From: Peptococcaceae bacterium BRH_c4a
Lineage (GTDB): Bacteria; Bacillota; Desulfotomaculia; Desulfotomaculales; Desulfocucumaceae
Assembly: GCA_000961585.1 (NCBI GenBank)
Contig: LADN01000011.1
Coordinates: 1-54,633 of the forward strand
Direction: 5' to 3'
DNA length: 54,633 nt
Part shown: piece after piece, positions 16,777 to 26,365 of the stretch
Position numbering within the stretch: the first letter of the stretch is position 1
How the letters are laid out: every line of letters starts with the position of its first letter
Translations under genes and position numbers: made by a program
Notes under the pieces: generated by a model
The model's input: the letters and a program-made list of their open reading frames with translations, nothing else
Told to the model about the DNA's origin: nothing
Database searches by the model: none

Positions 16777-17453
16777 CAGTAGCGGACCTCCGTTACTGTA
16801 TTCACTATGTGATTGATCACTTCCCGGGCGGTCATTCCGGTACAGTCAATAACCCTGGCGTCCACAGCCGGCCTTAGTGGGTTAACTTCCCTGTTGCTGT
16901 CTGTGTAATCTCTTTTTTCTATGTCTTCGGTGAGTTTCTCAATGTTCACCGGAAACCCCATTTTTTCAAAGTCCAGGGCCCTTCTCCTGGCTCTTTCCTG
17001 GGCCGAGGCCAGCAAAAAAAATTTGTATTCAGCATCCTTTAAAACCACGGTGCCGATGTCCCTTCCTTCCATGACCACGCTTTGTCCGCGGGCCATCTCT
17101 CTTTGGGCATCCACCAAGATTTGCCGGACTCCCGGCGCCTTGGAAACATTTGACACATTCTCGGTCACCGACGGGCTTCTTATTTCTTCGGTGACATCCT
17201 GGCCGTTCAGCATTACCCTTATATTTTCACCATTACATTCTATTATATCAATTTTTGTGCTATTTGCCAGTTGATATAAGGCCTGGGGGTCGTTAATGTC
17301 TACATTCCTTAAAAGGGCCGCCAGTGTTACAGCCCTGTACATGGCCCCGGTGTCTATATACCTGTACCCCAGTATTGAGGCCACTCCTTTGGCAACGGTA
17401 CTCTTTCCCGCTCCGGCGGGTCCGTCAATGGCTATGGAAACTATCCCGGGCAT
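16776..17453 (-). CDS. cmk: Cytidylate kinase
   Basis: Cmk phosphorylates CMP and dCMP. The 225-residue protein has the P-loop IDGPAGAGKST near the N-terminus, DTGAMYRA near residue 35, EGRDIGTVV near residue 130 and the RRALDFEKMG lid region. It lies about 100 bases downstream of aroA; the cmk-plsC-ispH/rpsA order is standard in this bacterial group. Confidence 0.97.
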   Translation of the reverse strand: MPGIVSIAIDGPAGAGKSTVAKGVASILGYRYIDTGAMYRAVTLAALLRNVDINDPQALYQLANSTKIDIIECNGENIRVMLNGQDVTEEIRSPSVTENVSNVSKAPGVRQILVDAQREMARGQSVVMEGRDIGTVVLKDAEYKFFLLASAQERARRRALDFEKMGFPVNIEKLTEDIEKRDYTDSNREVNPLRPAVDARVIDCTGMTAREVINHIVNTVTEVRY

Positions 17454-17556
17454 ATCATCTCCCCAAACTTTATGGACATAATTGCTAATTTACGCAAACA
17501 GAAAGAATCTTCGACATGTGAGCGCCATTTCCTCTTTTCCCTGTGTTCAGGTTTTA

Positions 17557-18816
17557 TTATTCTTTACCCAATATTTTTAATACATCGTAGAAGCCGGGAA
17601 ATGATATGTTTACGCACCGGGTATCCTTTATTTGCGTTTTCCCCTCGGAAACCATACCGGCCACCGTCATGGCCATGGCTATTCTGTGATCCATTCGGGT
17701 ATCCACTTCTGCGCCCTTCAGCATATTTCCCGGCTTTACAATAAAGCCGTCGGGCAATTCCTCTATGTCCACCCCGAACTTTTTCAGCTCTTCCACGATG
17801 GCTGAAATCCTGTTGGATTCCTTTACCTTCAGCTCGGCGGCGTCCCTGACCACCGTTTGTCCTTGGGCCACCGACGCTGCCACTGCCAGGACAGGAATCT
17901 CGTCTATCATCCGGGGTACCAGATCGCCTTCTATTATTGTTCCCTTAAGTCCTGATGACTTCACCCTGATATCGGAAACCGGTTCCCCGCTAAGGATCCG
18001 GCTGTTTAGCAGTTCAATTTGGGCTCCCATACCGGTAAGGGCTGAAATTATTCCGTCCCTGGTGGGGTTGAGGCCCACATCTCTGATGGTTATATCGGAA
18101 CCGGGCACTATGGCGGCTGCCACCATAAGGAATGCCGCAGAGGATATATCCCCGGGAACGGTTATTTCCGATCCCCTCAATAAACTTCCTCCCTTTACCG
18201 AAACGGTATTACCCCTTACCTCTATATCGCACCCGAAGTGCTTCAGCATCCTTTCGGTATGATCCCTGGATTTGAATGGCTCGGTGACCGAGGTGACGCC
18301 CCCGGCGTACAATCCGGCCAGAATAACGCATGATTTTACCTGGGCGCTGGCCACCGGTGAGATGTATTCAATGGCCTGCAGGTCTCCTCCCCTAATCCCC
18401 AGGGGAGCCATGGTATTTCCTTTTCTGCCGGCTATTTGCGCCCCCATTTTAGTCAAAGGAGTAATTACCCTGCCCATGGGCCTGGAGGTAAGGGACCGGT
18501 CACCGGTGATTACACTGAAAAAATTCTGTCCGGAAAGTATCCCGGTGATCAGTCGCATGGTTGTTCCTGAATTTCCCGCATCCAGTACTTTGCCCGGCTC
18601 CTTTAGACCGTGAAGTCCCCTTCCGTAAACTTTAAGATTTCCGTCGGAGGGGCCGTCAAAGGTAACCCCCAATTCCATGAAGCATTTCATGGTGGAAAGG
18701 CAGTCTTCCCCGGTGAGAAAATTTTTTATCAGTGTTTCGCCTTCGGCAATGGAACCCATCATTACAGCCCTGTGGGAAATGGACTTGTCACCAGGAACGG
18801 TTACCGTCCCGTTCAA
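17557..18816 (-). CDS. aroA: 3-phosphoshikimate 1-carboxyvinyltransferase (EPSP synthase)
   Basis: AroA is the sixth step of the shikimate pathway. The protein shows GDKSISHRA at its N-terminus, LDAGNSGTTMRL near residue 80, the SAQVKSC block and a DHRIAMA motif near residue 377. The start given is a TTG with poor ribosome-site spacing. EPSP-synthase-like sequence (KIDRIITPSKG) continues about 12 codons further upstream in the same frame to 18852, where no start codon exists. Removing one A from the A-run at 18846-18850 would join an upstream ATG (18856) to this frame. Either the start is non-standard or there is an indel. Confidence 0.93.
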   Translation of the reverse strand: MNGTVTVPGDKSISHRAVMMGSIAEGETLIKNFLTGEDCLSTMKCFMELGVTFDGPSDGNLKVYGRGLHGLKEPGKVLDAGNSGTTMRLITGILSGQNFFSVITGDRSLTSRPMGRVITPLTKMGAQIAGRKGNTMAPLGIRGGDLQAIEYISPVASAQVKSCVILAGLYAGGVTSVTEPFKSRDHTERMLKHFGCDIEVRGNTVSVKGGSLLRGSEITVPGDISSAAFLMVAAAIVPGSDITIRDVGLNPTRDGIISALTGMGAQIELLNSRILSGEPVSDIRVKSSGLKGTIIEGDLVPRMIDEIPVLAVAASVAQGQTVVRDAAELKVKESNRISAIVEELKKFGVDIEELPDGFIVKPGNMLKGAEVDTRMDHRIAMAMTVAGMVSEGKTQIKDTRCVNISFPGFYDVLKILGKE

Positions 18817-18883
18817 TCCCTTTGATGGGGTTATTATCCTGTCTATTTTTAAACATCCTTTCTACCGCCTAAGATAAAAAGTA

Positions 18884-18912
18884 TTCTGGCTTCTGGCTCC
18901 TGGCTCCTAGTC
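18884..18912 (-). repeat. GC hairpin followed by period-7 repeats
   Basis: On the minus strand GTCGCCC-type hairpin bases at the very end of tyrA lead into (C)TAGGAGCCAGGAGCCAGAA, units of seven bases. This is the same hairpin-plus-heptamer arrangement seen at 1-60, 36285-36325 and 53588-53660. Confidence 0.6.
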
Positions 18913-20028
18913 GCCCGCCAGGGCGACTTTTTTCGTTGGTATTCCCGCCGCATTCAAGAGATTCACAGCCATTTCCTGGTCTTTTTCCTCAGCAAAGGCC
19001 AGTCTGATGGTGCCGCCTTCCCCTTCCCTTACCCTCAGTATTTCGATGTCGTTTATGTTTATGCCCTCTCCGCCAAGAATTGAGGCTATATTGGCAATTA
19101 TGCCGGGCATGTCGGGCACAGTAACCACTATTTCCCAGAGGATAGGCAGGTATCCCTTTCTCCTGGCGGGCATTCCGGATTTCAGGGAGCGGGCCCTTCC
19201 CAGCAGGTCATATATCTTCTGATGGTCCCGGTTCCTGATGGCTTCCTCAAATTCATCCAGCCTGGTTTTGAACGCAGACAGGGCCTCCAGTATGCAGTTC
19301 CGGTTGGTGATGAATATATCTTTCCACATATCGGGATTTCCGGCGGCTATTCGGGTGGTATCCCTGAATCCCCCGGCAGCCAGCAAAGATTTTTTTTCGC
19401 TGCCGGGCAGGTCAAACAGATAGTTTACCAGGGAGGCCGCCACCAGATGAGGAAGGTGGCTGACCGCAGCCACCGACAGGTCATGCTCGGCAGGATCCAT
19501 GATGACAGGCTTTGCCCCGATGCCCTCCACCAAATTTATCAGCCTGTCCAAACTTTCCGGGGAAGTGTCCTCCCCAGGGGTCAGTACATAAAAGGCGTTC
19601 TCGAAAAGAAAGGGATCGGCTCCGGCGATGCCGCCTCTTTCCGACCCGGCCATGGGGTGACCACCTATAAAAACCGGGCCGGGAGGAAGCACCCGGGCGG
19701 AGCCCTCCACAATTTTTACCTTGGTGCTGCCCACGTCGGTTACCACTGCCCCGGCATCCATGAAGGGCGCAAGATCCGAAAGAATGCCAAGGGTTGTGCC
19801 CACGGGGGTGGCCACAACTATAAGATCGCACCCGGCCACCGCCCTGTAGTCCAGTGCAACCCTATGCACCGACCCGTATTCCAGGGCCAGATCCAGGGCC
19901 TCCCGGTTGCGCCCCAGGCCAATGACCTCTCCCGCCAGGGATTTACGGTTAATGGCCATTCCCAGGGAGCCACCGATGAGACCCACGCCCACTATTGCCA
20001 CTTTTTTAAAAAGAGGCTTATTACGCAT
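18907..20028 (-). CDS. tyrA: Prephenate dehydrogenase with ACT domain
   Basis: TyrA oxidatively decarboxylates prephenate to 4-hydroxyphenylpyruvate for tyrosine. The 373-residue protein has the Rossmann motif [10 protein letters not shown] (residues 14-23), a [12 protein letters not shown] active-site block near residue 122 and a C-terminal ACT domain from about residue 300 ([15 protein letters not shown]). The ACT domain probably senses tyrosine. It overlaps aroF by eight bases. Its last codons lie in a GC hairpin that leads into period-7 repeats. Confidence 0.96.
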   Translation of the reverse strand: MRNKPLFKKVAIVGVGLIGGSLGMAINRKSLAGEVIGLGRNREALDLALEYGSVHRVALDYRAVAGCDLIVVATPVGTTLGILSDLAPFMDAGAVVTDVGSTKVKIVEGSARVLPPGPVFIGGHPMAGSERGGIAGADPFLFENAFYVLTPGEDTSPESLDRLINLVEGIGAKPVIMDPAEHDLSVAAVSHLPHLVAASLVNYLFDLPGSEKKSLLAAGGFRDTTRIAAGNPDMWKDIFITNRNCILEALSAFKTRLDEFEEAIRNRDHQKIYDLLGRARSLKSGMPARRKGYLPILWEIVVTVPDMPGIIANIASILGGEGININDIEILRVREGEGGTIRLAFAEEKDQEMAVNLLNAAGIPTKKVALAGD

Positions 20029-21043
20029 CAGGCATTTTCCTGTTCATTATTTTACTTACCTGGCGAACCTCATCCATCAGATGCCTGAAATTCTCCGGTG
20101 TCAGCGACTGCGGCCCGTCACAAAGAGCTTCCGAGGGATTGGGGTGAACCTCTATAATCAGTCCGTCGGCCCCGGCCGCCACCGCCGCCCTGGCCATAGG
20201 CAGGACAAAGCGCCATTTGCCGATGGCGTGACTGGGGTCCACGATCACCGGAAGGTGGGTGAGGTGCTTCAGCACTGGTATGGCGGTCAGATCCAGCGTG
20301 TTTCTGGTGTAGGTTTCAAAACTCCGGATGCCCCTCTCGCAAAGTATAATCTGGGAGTTGCCTCCGGCAATTATGTATTCCGCAGCCATCAGCCACTCCT
20401 CAATGGTGGCTGAAATTCCCCTTTTCAAAAGGACGGGCTTATCCATGGCGGCCACTTCCTTAAGCAGGAAAAAGTTCTGCATGTTGCGGGTGCCTATCTG
20501 CAATATGTCGGCATATTGAGCCACCAGTGGCAGTGTTCTGGGATCCATCACCTCGGTGACAATTTTAAGCCCGGTGGCCTCCCTGGCTTCAGCCAGCATT
20601 TCCAATCCCTTTTCTTCCAGCCCCTGGAAAGAATAGGGAGATGTGCGGGGCTTGAAGGCGCCCCCCCGCAGTATGGTGGCGCCGGCCTCCTTTACCCGCA
20701 GGGCGCTTTCCATCAATTGTTCCCTGCTTTCCACCGCACAGGGGCCGGCCATGACGTGTATTGCATCCCCGCCTACTTCTATATCCCCCACGCATACGAC
20801 GGTATTCTCTTCCCTGAAATTTCTGCTGGCCAGTTTGAAGGGAGCCAGTATCGGAACCACCTTTTCCACCCCCGGCATGGCTTCCAGCGACATGCTTCCA
20901 AGTCTTGTCTTATCACCTATGGCCCCTATAATGGTTCTTTCGACTCCCTCGGACAGATGAATTTGAAATCCTGTTTTTTCAAGCTTACTGATCACGGCCT
21001 GGATATCCTTTTTATCTGCACAGTGATTCATTACCACAATCAC
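20021..21043 (-). CDS. aroF: 3-deoxy-7-phosphoheptulonate synthase, type I-beta
   Basis: DAHP synthase condenses phosphoenolpyruvate and erythrose 4-phosphate, the entry step of aromatic synthesis. An N-terminal ferredoxin-like regulatory domain (about residues 1-70) precedes the TIM barrel. The barrel has [32 protein letters not shown] and DPSHAIG. The start chosen is GTG at 21043, seven bases after GGAGG; the TTG at 21049 is too close to the ribosome site. It is separated from trpA by about 220 bases with an intrinsic terminator, so it probably has its own promoter. Confidence 0.95.
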   Translation of the reverse strand: MIVVMNHCADKKDIQAVISKLEKTGFQIHLSEGVERTIIGAIGDKTRLGSMSLEAMPGVEKVVPILAPFKLASRNFREENTVVCVGDIEVGGDAIHVMAGPCAVESREQLMESALRVKEAGATILRGGAFKPRTSPYSFQGLEEKGLEMLAEAREATGLKIVTEVMDPRTLPLVAQYADILQIGTRNMQNFFLLKEVAAMDKPVLLKRGISATIEEWLMAAEYIIAGGNSQIILCERGIRSFETYTRNTLDLTAIPVLKHLTHLPVIVDPSHAIGKWRFVLPMARAAVAAGADGLIIEVHPNPSEALCDGPQSLTPENFRHLMDEVRQVSKIMNRKMPDA

Positions 21044-21264
21044 AGCCAATCCTCCTTAATCCCGTATTGATGATATTTTAACTGTTAAGCCTTAAAGAAA
21101 TTCGCAATAAAGGACAAAACACCCCTAAGGGGCGCCGTATAACCTTTTGGCCATCCCAATCCCCCCCTGCCGTTCTACCGTACTGCCTGATGTTAAAGGC
21201 CCTTGACCACCAGCCGTTCTACAAGATTTATATTACCACAACAGGTATAGGCCAACAATACATA
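21044..21264 (-). other. trpA-aroF intergenic region with a terminator
   Basis: On the minus strand CGCCCC-TTA-GGGGTG followed by TTTTG (21114-21134) is a short intrinsic terminator. Upstream of it the sequence TAGAACGGC occurs twice, about 45 bases apart. No T-box (AGGGTGGNACCGCG) or NAG-triplet array is seen here. The terminator probably separates the trp operon from the aroF-tyrA-aroA unit. Confidence 0.55.
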
Positions 21265-22089
21265 TTATGACACAACCGCTGATTGCTTCCCCAGGGCGTT
21301 TTTGATGTCACCGGCGAGCCGGCTGACCCTTTGTATTGCACCGGTTACTCCACCCTCTCCCGGCACCGCCCTTACAATGGCGCTGCCCACCACCACGGCG
21401 TCAAAATCCTCGGCCACGCGGCGTGCCATTTCCGGTCCCGAAACTCCGAAACCCACTGCCAGCGGAAGATCGGCATGCCTCCTCAGCCGTTGCGCAAAGG
21501 CCTTCAGGTCGGTTTTTATTGCATTTGTGGAGCCGGTTACACCGGTAACAGATACGCAGTAAATAAAGCTGTCCGCCCCGGAGGTTATTCTTTTCAGTCT
21601 TTCATCGGTTGATGTCGGGGCTGCCAGGGGAACCAGCGAAAGTCCGTATTCCCGGCATGCGTTCCTCAGGGGCTGGTCCTCCTCCACCGGCAGGTCCGGC
21701 ACTATAAATCCGTCTATCCCCGATTCCCGGGACATACTGACAAAATTGCCGATGCCGTACCTCATCACAGGGTTATAATAGGTCATGGCCAGAACCGGCA
21801 GGTCGGTGTGGTTTCTCAGCTTTCCGGCAATGTTAAATATATCCGACAGCCTGATTCCCCCCGCCAGGGCCTGCTGGGAGGACTGCTGGATCACAGGGCC
21901 GTCGGCCACCGGGTCGGAAAAGGGAAAGCCTATTTCTATCAGGTCTGATCCCGAATCGGCCAGGGCTTTTAATATATCCAGTGTTTGCACAGCATCCGGG
22001 TATCCTGCGGTGGTATAGGTTATTAAACCTTTTTCTCCCCGCTTGCGGAGATTGTTAAACGCATTTGCTATTCTTTCAGTTCCGGTCAT
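21265..22089 (-). CDS. trpA: Tryptophan synthase alpha chain
   Basis: TrpA cleaves indole-3-glycerol phosphate to indole. The 274-residue protein has LIEIGFPFSDPVADGPVIQ near residue 50, which includes the catalytic Glu, then DGFIVPDLPVEE near residue 128 and GFGVSGPE near residue 213. Its start shares a base with the trpB stop. It is the last gene of the trp operon. Confidence 0.98.
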   Translation of the reverse strand: MTGTERIANAFNNLRKRGEKGLITYTTAGYPDAVQTLDILKALADSGSDLIEIGFPFSDPVADGPVIQQSSQQALAGGIRLSDIFNIAGKLRNHTDLPVLAMTYYNPVMRYGIGNFVSMSRESGIDGFIVPDLPVEEDQPLRNACREYGLSLVPLAAPTSTDERLKRITSGADSFIYCVSVTGVTGSTNAIKTDLKAFAQRLRRHADLPLAVGFGVSGPEMARRVAEDFDAVVVGSAIVRAVPGEGGVTGAIQRVSRLAGDIKNALGKQSAVVS

Positions 22090-23282
22090 TAAAAATCCAC
22101 CCCCTGATATCCGGCCACCGTGTCCACGTCTTTGTCCCCCCGGCCGGAAAGGTTTACCACCATGACGCTGTCACGACTCATTTTCCCTGCCGTTCTGATG
22201 GCCTCGGCCAGGGCGTGGGAGCTTTCCAGGGCCGGTATAATGCCTTCGGTGCGGCAAAGCACCTGGAATGCCTGCAGGGCTTCCCGGTCGGTCACCGAGG
22301 CATAGCTTACCCTCCCGGTGTCTTTGAGATGGCTGTGCTCAGGACCCACACCCGGATAATCCAGTCCGGCGGAAATTGAGTGGGCCAGTTTGATTTGTCC
22401 CTCGGAGTTCTGCAAAACGTAGCTTAAGGATCCGTGCAGCACTCCCGGGCTGCCTGCGGTGAGGGTAGCGGCGTGATTTTCGGTGTCCATTCCGCGGCCT
22501 GCCGCTTCCACTCCCAGCAGTCTGGTTTTATCCTGAAGGAAGGGGTGGAATATTCCCATGGCGTTGCTTCCCCCTCCCACGCAGGCTATGATGCAGTCAG
22601 GAAGCCTTCCTTCATATTCCATGATTTGTTTTTTGGTTTCTTCCCCAATTATCTTTTGAAAGTCCCTCACCATCATGGGGTAGGGATGGGGCCCGGCCAC
22701 AGATCCCACCAGATAGTAAGTATTATCAACATTTGCCACCCAGTCCCGCATGGCGTCATTCATGGCGTCCTTCAGTGTCCGGCTGCCCGAGGAAACAGGA
22801 ACTACGGCGGCGCCCAGAAGCTTCATGCGGACCACGTTTAAAGATTGCCTGGCCATGTCCTCCTCACCCATGTAAACGGCGCACTCCATATCGAAAAGGG
22901 CTGCGGCGGTGGCGGTGGCCACGCCGTGCTGGCCGGCCCCTGTTTCAGCTATTACCCTCTTCTTTTTCATTCTGTTGGCCAGGAGAATCTGGCCTATGGT
23001 GTTATTAATCTTGTGGGCGCCGGTGTGATTGAGGTCTTCCCTTTTGAGGTAAATTTTGGCACCCCCGCAGTAGTCGGTAAGCCTTCCGGCATAATAAAGC
23101 TCCGAAGGCCTGCCCACATATTTTTTTAAAAGCGTGTAATATTCTTTCTTGAACTCCTCGTCGGCCTGGGCCTGCCTGTATGCCGCAGCCAGCTCTTCAA
23201 GGGCGGGCATCAGTGTTTCAGGGACGAACCTGCCCCCGTAACAGCCGTAATACCCCCTATTGTCGGGCATTATTTCAGTCAC
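22089..23282 (-). CDS. trpB: Tryptophan synthase beta chain (TrpB1 type)
   Basis: TrpB joins indole and serine using pyridoxal phosphate. The 397-residue protein has the lysine motif HTGAHKINN near residue 85, [11 protein letters not shown] near residue 113 and the phosphate-binding loop GGGSNAMG near residue 233. It overlaps trpF by eight bases and trpA by one. A second, TrpB2-type gene lies at 45995-47353. Confidence 0.98.
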   Translation of the reverse strand: MTEIMPDNRGYYGCYGGRFVPETLMPALEELAAAYRQAQADEEFKKEYYTLLKKYVGRPSELYYAGRLTDYCGGAKIYLKREDLNHTGAHKINNTIGQILLANRMKKKRVIAETGAGQHGVATATAAALFDMECAVYMGEEDMARQSLNVVRMKLLGAAVVPVSSGSRTLKDAMNDAMRDWVANVDNTYYLVGSVAGPHPYPMMVRDFQKIIGEETKKQIMEYEGRLPDCIIACVGGGSNAMGIFHPFLQDKTRLLGVEAAGRGMDTENHAATLTAGSPGVLHGSLSYVLQNSEGQIKLAHSISAGLDYPGVGPEHSHLKDTGRVSYASVTDREALQAFQVLCRTEGIIPALESSHALAEAIRTAGKMSRDSVMVVNLSGRGDKDVDTVAGYQGVDF

Positions 23283-23892
23283 CTTTTACCCTCCTTACAA
23301 AATGCTTTATTTTGTTTATATCCTTTTGGCCCTCAGTCTCTACCCCGCTGCTTACGTCAACGGCGTACGGCCTCACCAGATTTATGGCCTGACGCACATT
23401 TTCCGGGCAGAGCCCCCCCGCCAGCACCAGGGGGCCGGCCGAAAAGCAGGCTGCCAGTTTCCAGTCAAAGGCTATTCCGGTACCCCCCCTTAACCCCCGG
23501 GCCGGGGTGTCCAGCAGGTAGCCGTCCACTTCATACATCATTGCTCTTTCCATATCCTGTTCACCGGATACTGAGAAAGACTTGATCACTTTGTATCCAT
23601 TGATGGCCTTGCAGTATTCCGGTGATTCATCCCCGTGGAGCTGGACGGTGTCCAGCCCGGTGTAGCCGGCTATTTGCTCAACCTGGTCCGCCGGCAGGTT
23701 CACAAAAACACCTACCCTGGATATGAAGGGAGGCAGCCTTTTAATTATCTCCCTGGCCTTATCCGGGCTTAGCATTCTCCTGCTGGGGGCGAATACAAAG
23801 CCCAGGGCGTCGGCCCCGGCCTCAACCGCCCCCAGAGCCGTTTCCAGATCACCTATGCCGCATATTTTAATTCTGACAGAGTGTTTATTCAT
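23275..23892 (-). CDS. trpF: Phosphoribosylanthranilate isomerase
   Basis: TrpF catalyses the Amadori rearrangement of PRA. The protein has the N-terminal KICGIGDLE with the catalytic Cys, FVAFPSRR-like [15 protein letters not shown] and the C-terminal DVSSGVE. The ATG at 23892 follows GAGGG at good spacing; two earlier in-frame starts (23913, 23904) are less likely. Confidence 0.97.
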   Translation of the reverse strand: MNKHSVRIKICGIGDLETALGAVEAGADALGFVFAPSRRMLSPDKAREIIKRLPPFISRVGVFVNLPADQVEQIAGYTGLDTVQLHGDESPEYCKAINGYKVIKSFSVSGEQDMERAMMYEVDGYLLDTPARGLRGGTGIAFDWKLAACFSAGPLVLAGGLCPENVRQAINLVRPYAVDVSSGVETEGQKDINKIKHFVRRVKGD

Positions 23893-23928
23893 AGCGTCCC
23901 TCATTTGCCTCAAAGCCCCGGTGTTGTT

Positions 23929-24726
23929 TTACTCCCGGAGGCCATTTTTACCGTATCTTAATTCCCTGACTTTGGCGGCAATGTCTTCAGACCTCATGAT
24001 GGACTCCCCCACCAGGGCCCCGTCAACACCGGCCTCCCTGATCATCTCCATGTCGGATCTGGATTTGACGCCGCTTTCACTTATCACCACCTGGCTTATT
24101 CCCTTGAATTTTTCCATTAGCCGCAGGGTGGTGCCGATGTCTGTGCTGAAGGTTTTGAGATCCCGGTTGTTTATTCCTATAATACCTGCGCCGCAGCCCA
24201 GGGCGGAGTCCATTTCCAGTTCGTTGTGCACCTCCACAATGACCTCAAGGCCGGAGTCATTGGCCACCCCCAGGAGGCTTCTCAGTTTTTCGGGCGACAG
24301 TGCGGCACATATCAGCAGCACGGCGTCGGCCCCCAGTGTCCGGGCCTGGTAAATCTGCACCGGGTCGATGATGAAATCCTTTCTGAGAATGGGAAGGCCG
24401 GCGGCCTTCCTGACCAGCGGTATATATTCCGGACGACCCGCAAAAAATTTATCATCGGTCAGCACCGAAATGGCGTCTGCTCCGCTTTTTGAATATATTT
24501 CGGCTATGTCAAAAGCATTGAAATCCTCCCGGATGATTCCCTTAGATGGTGAGGCCTTCTTAATCTCGGCCAGCAGGGTGACGCTCCCCGGTTTTCTCAG
24601 CGCACCCGCCATGGACCGCACCGGAGGCAGCTGTTCAATTATTTTCAGGGCATCCCCGGCGTTAAAGCTCCTTTTGAGTTCTTCCACCTCGTAGTGCTTA
24701 TGGTTGATAATCTCTTGAAGGATCAT
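23929..24726 (-). CDS. trpC: Indole-3-glycerol phosphate synthase
   Basis: TrpC closes the indole ring. The 265-residue protein has AEIKKASPSKG near residue 52, SVLTDDKFF near residue 88, the PILRKDFIID block near residue 110, IGINNRDL near residue 178 and SESGVKS near residue 212. It overlaps the trpD stop by four bases (ATGA). Confidence 0.98.
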   Translation of the reverse strand: MILQEIINHKHYEVEELKRSFNAGDALKIIEQLPPVRSMAGALRKPGSVTLLAEIKKASPSKGIIREDFNAFDIAEIYSKSGADAISVLTDDKFFAGRPEYIPLVRKAAGLPILRKDFIIDPVQIYQARTLGADAVLLICAALSPEKLRSLLGVANDSGLEVIVEVHNELEMDSALGCGAGIIGINNRDLKTFSTDIGTTLRLMEKFKGISQVVISESGVKSRSDMEMIREAGVDGALVGESIMRSEDIAAKVRELRYGKNGLRE

Positions 24727-25769
24727 GATATGGCCTTCTTCTCCGACTTTGCGGAGGTGAATTCCGCCATTTCCTTTAGTTTATTTGAAGCCTGACCGGA
24801 ATCAATGCTTATTTCGGCCAATTTCATACCCCCGGCGAAATCTTCGGCCAGTCCTGCCGCCACCAGGGCCAGGGAGGCGTTGATCACCACGGCGTCCCGC
24901 CTGGGGCCTCTTTCACCGGCCAGTACGGCGTTGATTATGGCGGCGTTTTCCGCAGGGGACCCGCCTCGCAAATCATCAATGCCGGCCCTTTTAACGCCAA
25001 AGTCCAGGGGGTCAATTTCCATTTGGCTTATCTTCCCGCCGGACACCTCGCACACATAAGCCGGCCCCAGGGGGGTTAATTCGTCAGTTCCGCCGGCTCC
25101 GTGCAGCACAAAGGCCCTCCTGGTTCCCAGTCTGGCCAGCACACCGGCCAGCTTGGGAACCAGATCCCTGCTGAATACTCCCAGCACCTGGGCGCTGGCC
25201 CCGGCCGGATTAGTCAGGGGGCCCAGCACATTAAAAACAGTCCTTACCCCGATCTCCCTGCGGGGACCGGCGGCGTGCTTCATTGCCCCGTGCAGCGCCG
25301 GCGCGAAAAGAAAGGCTATTCCCAGTTTGTCCAGGCACTCCTCTTTTTCATTGGCAGTGAGATTTATGTTTACCCCCAGGGCCTCCAAAACATCGGCCGA
25401 CCCGCACCGGCTGGAGACCGACCGGTTGCCGTGCTTTGCCACCGGGGCGCCGCACCCGGCCACCACCAGGGCTGCGGCTGTGGATATGTTAAAGGTGTTC
25501 GCCCCGTCCCCGCCGGTGCCGCAGGTGTCCACCACCATTTTATGGCGGGTGTGAACCGGGGTGGCCTTATCCCTCATTACCCTGGCAAAGCCGGTTATTT
25601 CCTCAACGGTTTCCCCCTTCAGCCGCATGGCAATCAGAAGAGCGGCTATCTGGGCCGGGGTGGCCTGGCCGTCCATGATCAGACCCATTACAGCCCTGGC
25701 CTCTTCCTCTCCCAAATGGCTTCCGGCCACCACCTTTTGTATGGAACGGATTATGTCGGCGTTTTCCAT
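24723..25769 (-). CDS. trpD: Anthranilate phosphoribosyltransferase
   Basis: TrpD attaches phosphoribose to anthranilate. The 348-residue protein has the PRPP-binding CGTGGDGANTFN near residue 85, KHGNRSVSSRCGSAD near residue 112 and the GPLTNPAGA block near residue 182. It overlaps trpG by one base and trpC by four. Confidence 0.98.
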   Translation of the reverse strand: MENADIIRSIQKVVAGSHLGEEEARAVMGLIMDGQATPAQIAALLIAMRLKGETVEEITGFARVMRDKATPVHTRHKMVVDTCGTGGDGANTFNISTAAALVVAGCGAPVAKHGNRSVSSRCGSADVLEALGVNINLTANEKEECLDKLGIAFLFAPALHGAMKHAAGPRREIGVRTVFNVLGPLTNPAGASAQVLGVFSRDLVPKLAGVLARLGTRRAFVLHGAGGTDELTPLGPAYVCEVSGGKISQMEIDPLDFGVKRAGIDDLRGGSPAENAAIINAVLAGERGPRRDAVVINASLALVAAGLAEDFAGGMKLAEISIDSGQASNKLKEMAEFTSAKSEKKAIS

Positions 25770-26365
25770 CAGACGACCTCCTTAATTTCATCAGTTATCC
25801 GGTTGTTAATCAAAAAGTTGCGTAAAAGCTGGTAGCCGTGATCGGTAAGAATGGACTCCGGGTGAAACTGTACCCCTTCCACGCTGCATTTGCTGTGTCG
25901 TATTCCCATTATTTCACCGTCATCGGTCCAGGCGCTTACCTCAAGGCACTGGGGCACATTCCGGGGGTCCACCACCAGGGAGTGATACCTGATGGCTGAG
26001 AATGGAGAGGGAATCCCCTTAAATACACCCCTGCCGTCATGGTGTATCATGGATGTTTTGCCGTGCATAATGGTTCGGGCCCTGACCACCGGCCCGCCGT
26101 AAACGCTGCCTATGGCCTGGTGTCCCAGGCACACTCCCAGTATCGGTATGGAGCCGGCAAACCTTCTGATCACGTCATTGGTTATCCCGGCCCCTTCGGG
26201 CCGCCCCGGGCCCGGTGATATGACCAGCCCGGCCGGGGAAATTTTTTCGATGTCGGTTACCGTCAGGGCATCATTTCTCTCCACCGTGACATCCGCCCCC
26301 AGCTCGGAAAAGTACTGGGCCAGGTTGTAGGTGAAGGAGTCGTAGTTGTCAATAATTAACAGCAA
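25769..26365 (-). CDS. trpG: Anthranilate synthase glutamine amidotransferase component
   Basis: TrpG supplies ammonia from glutamine to TrpE. The protein has [11 protein letters not shown] at the N-terminus, [12 protein letters not shown], the nucleophile motif [10 protein letters not shown] and the C-terminal VQFHPES. A TTG start at 26365 gives the family-typical [11 protein letters not shown] and correct ribosome-site spacing. The ATG at 26371 abuts GGAGG. The gene starts inside the end of trpE. Unlike B. subtilis, trpG is inside the trp operon. Confidence 0.95.
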   Translation of the reverse strand: MLLIIDNYDSFTYNLAQYFSELGADVTVERNDALTVTDIEKISPAGLVISPGPGRPEGAGITNDVIRRFAGSIPILGVCLGHQAIGSVYGGPVVRARTIMHGKTSMIHHDGRGVFKGIPSPFSAIRYHSLVVDPRNVPQCLEVSAWTDDGEIMGIRHSKCSVEGVQFHPESILTDHGYQLLRNFLINNRITDEIKEVV

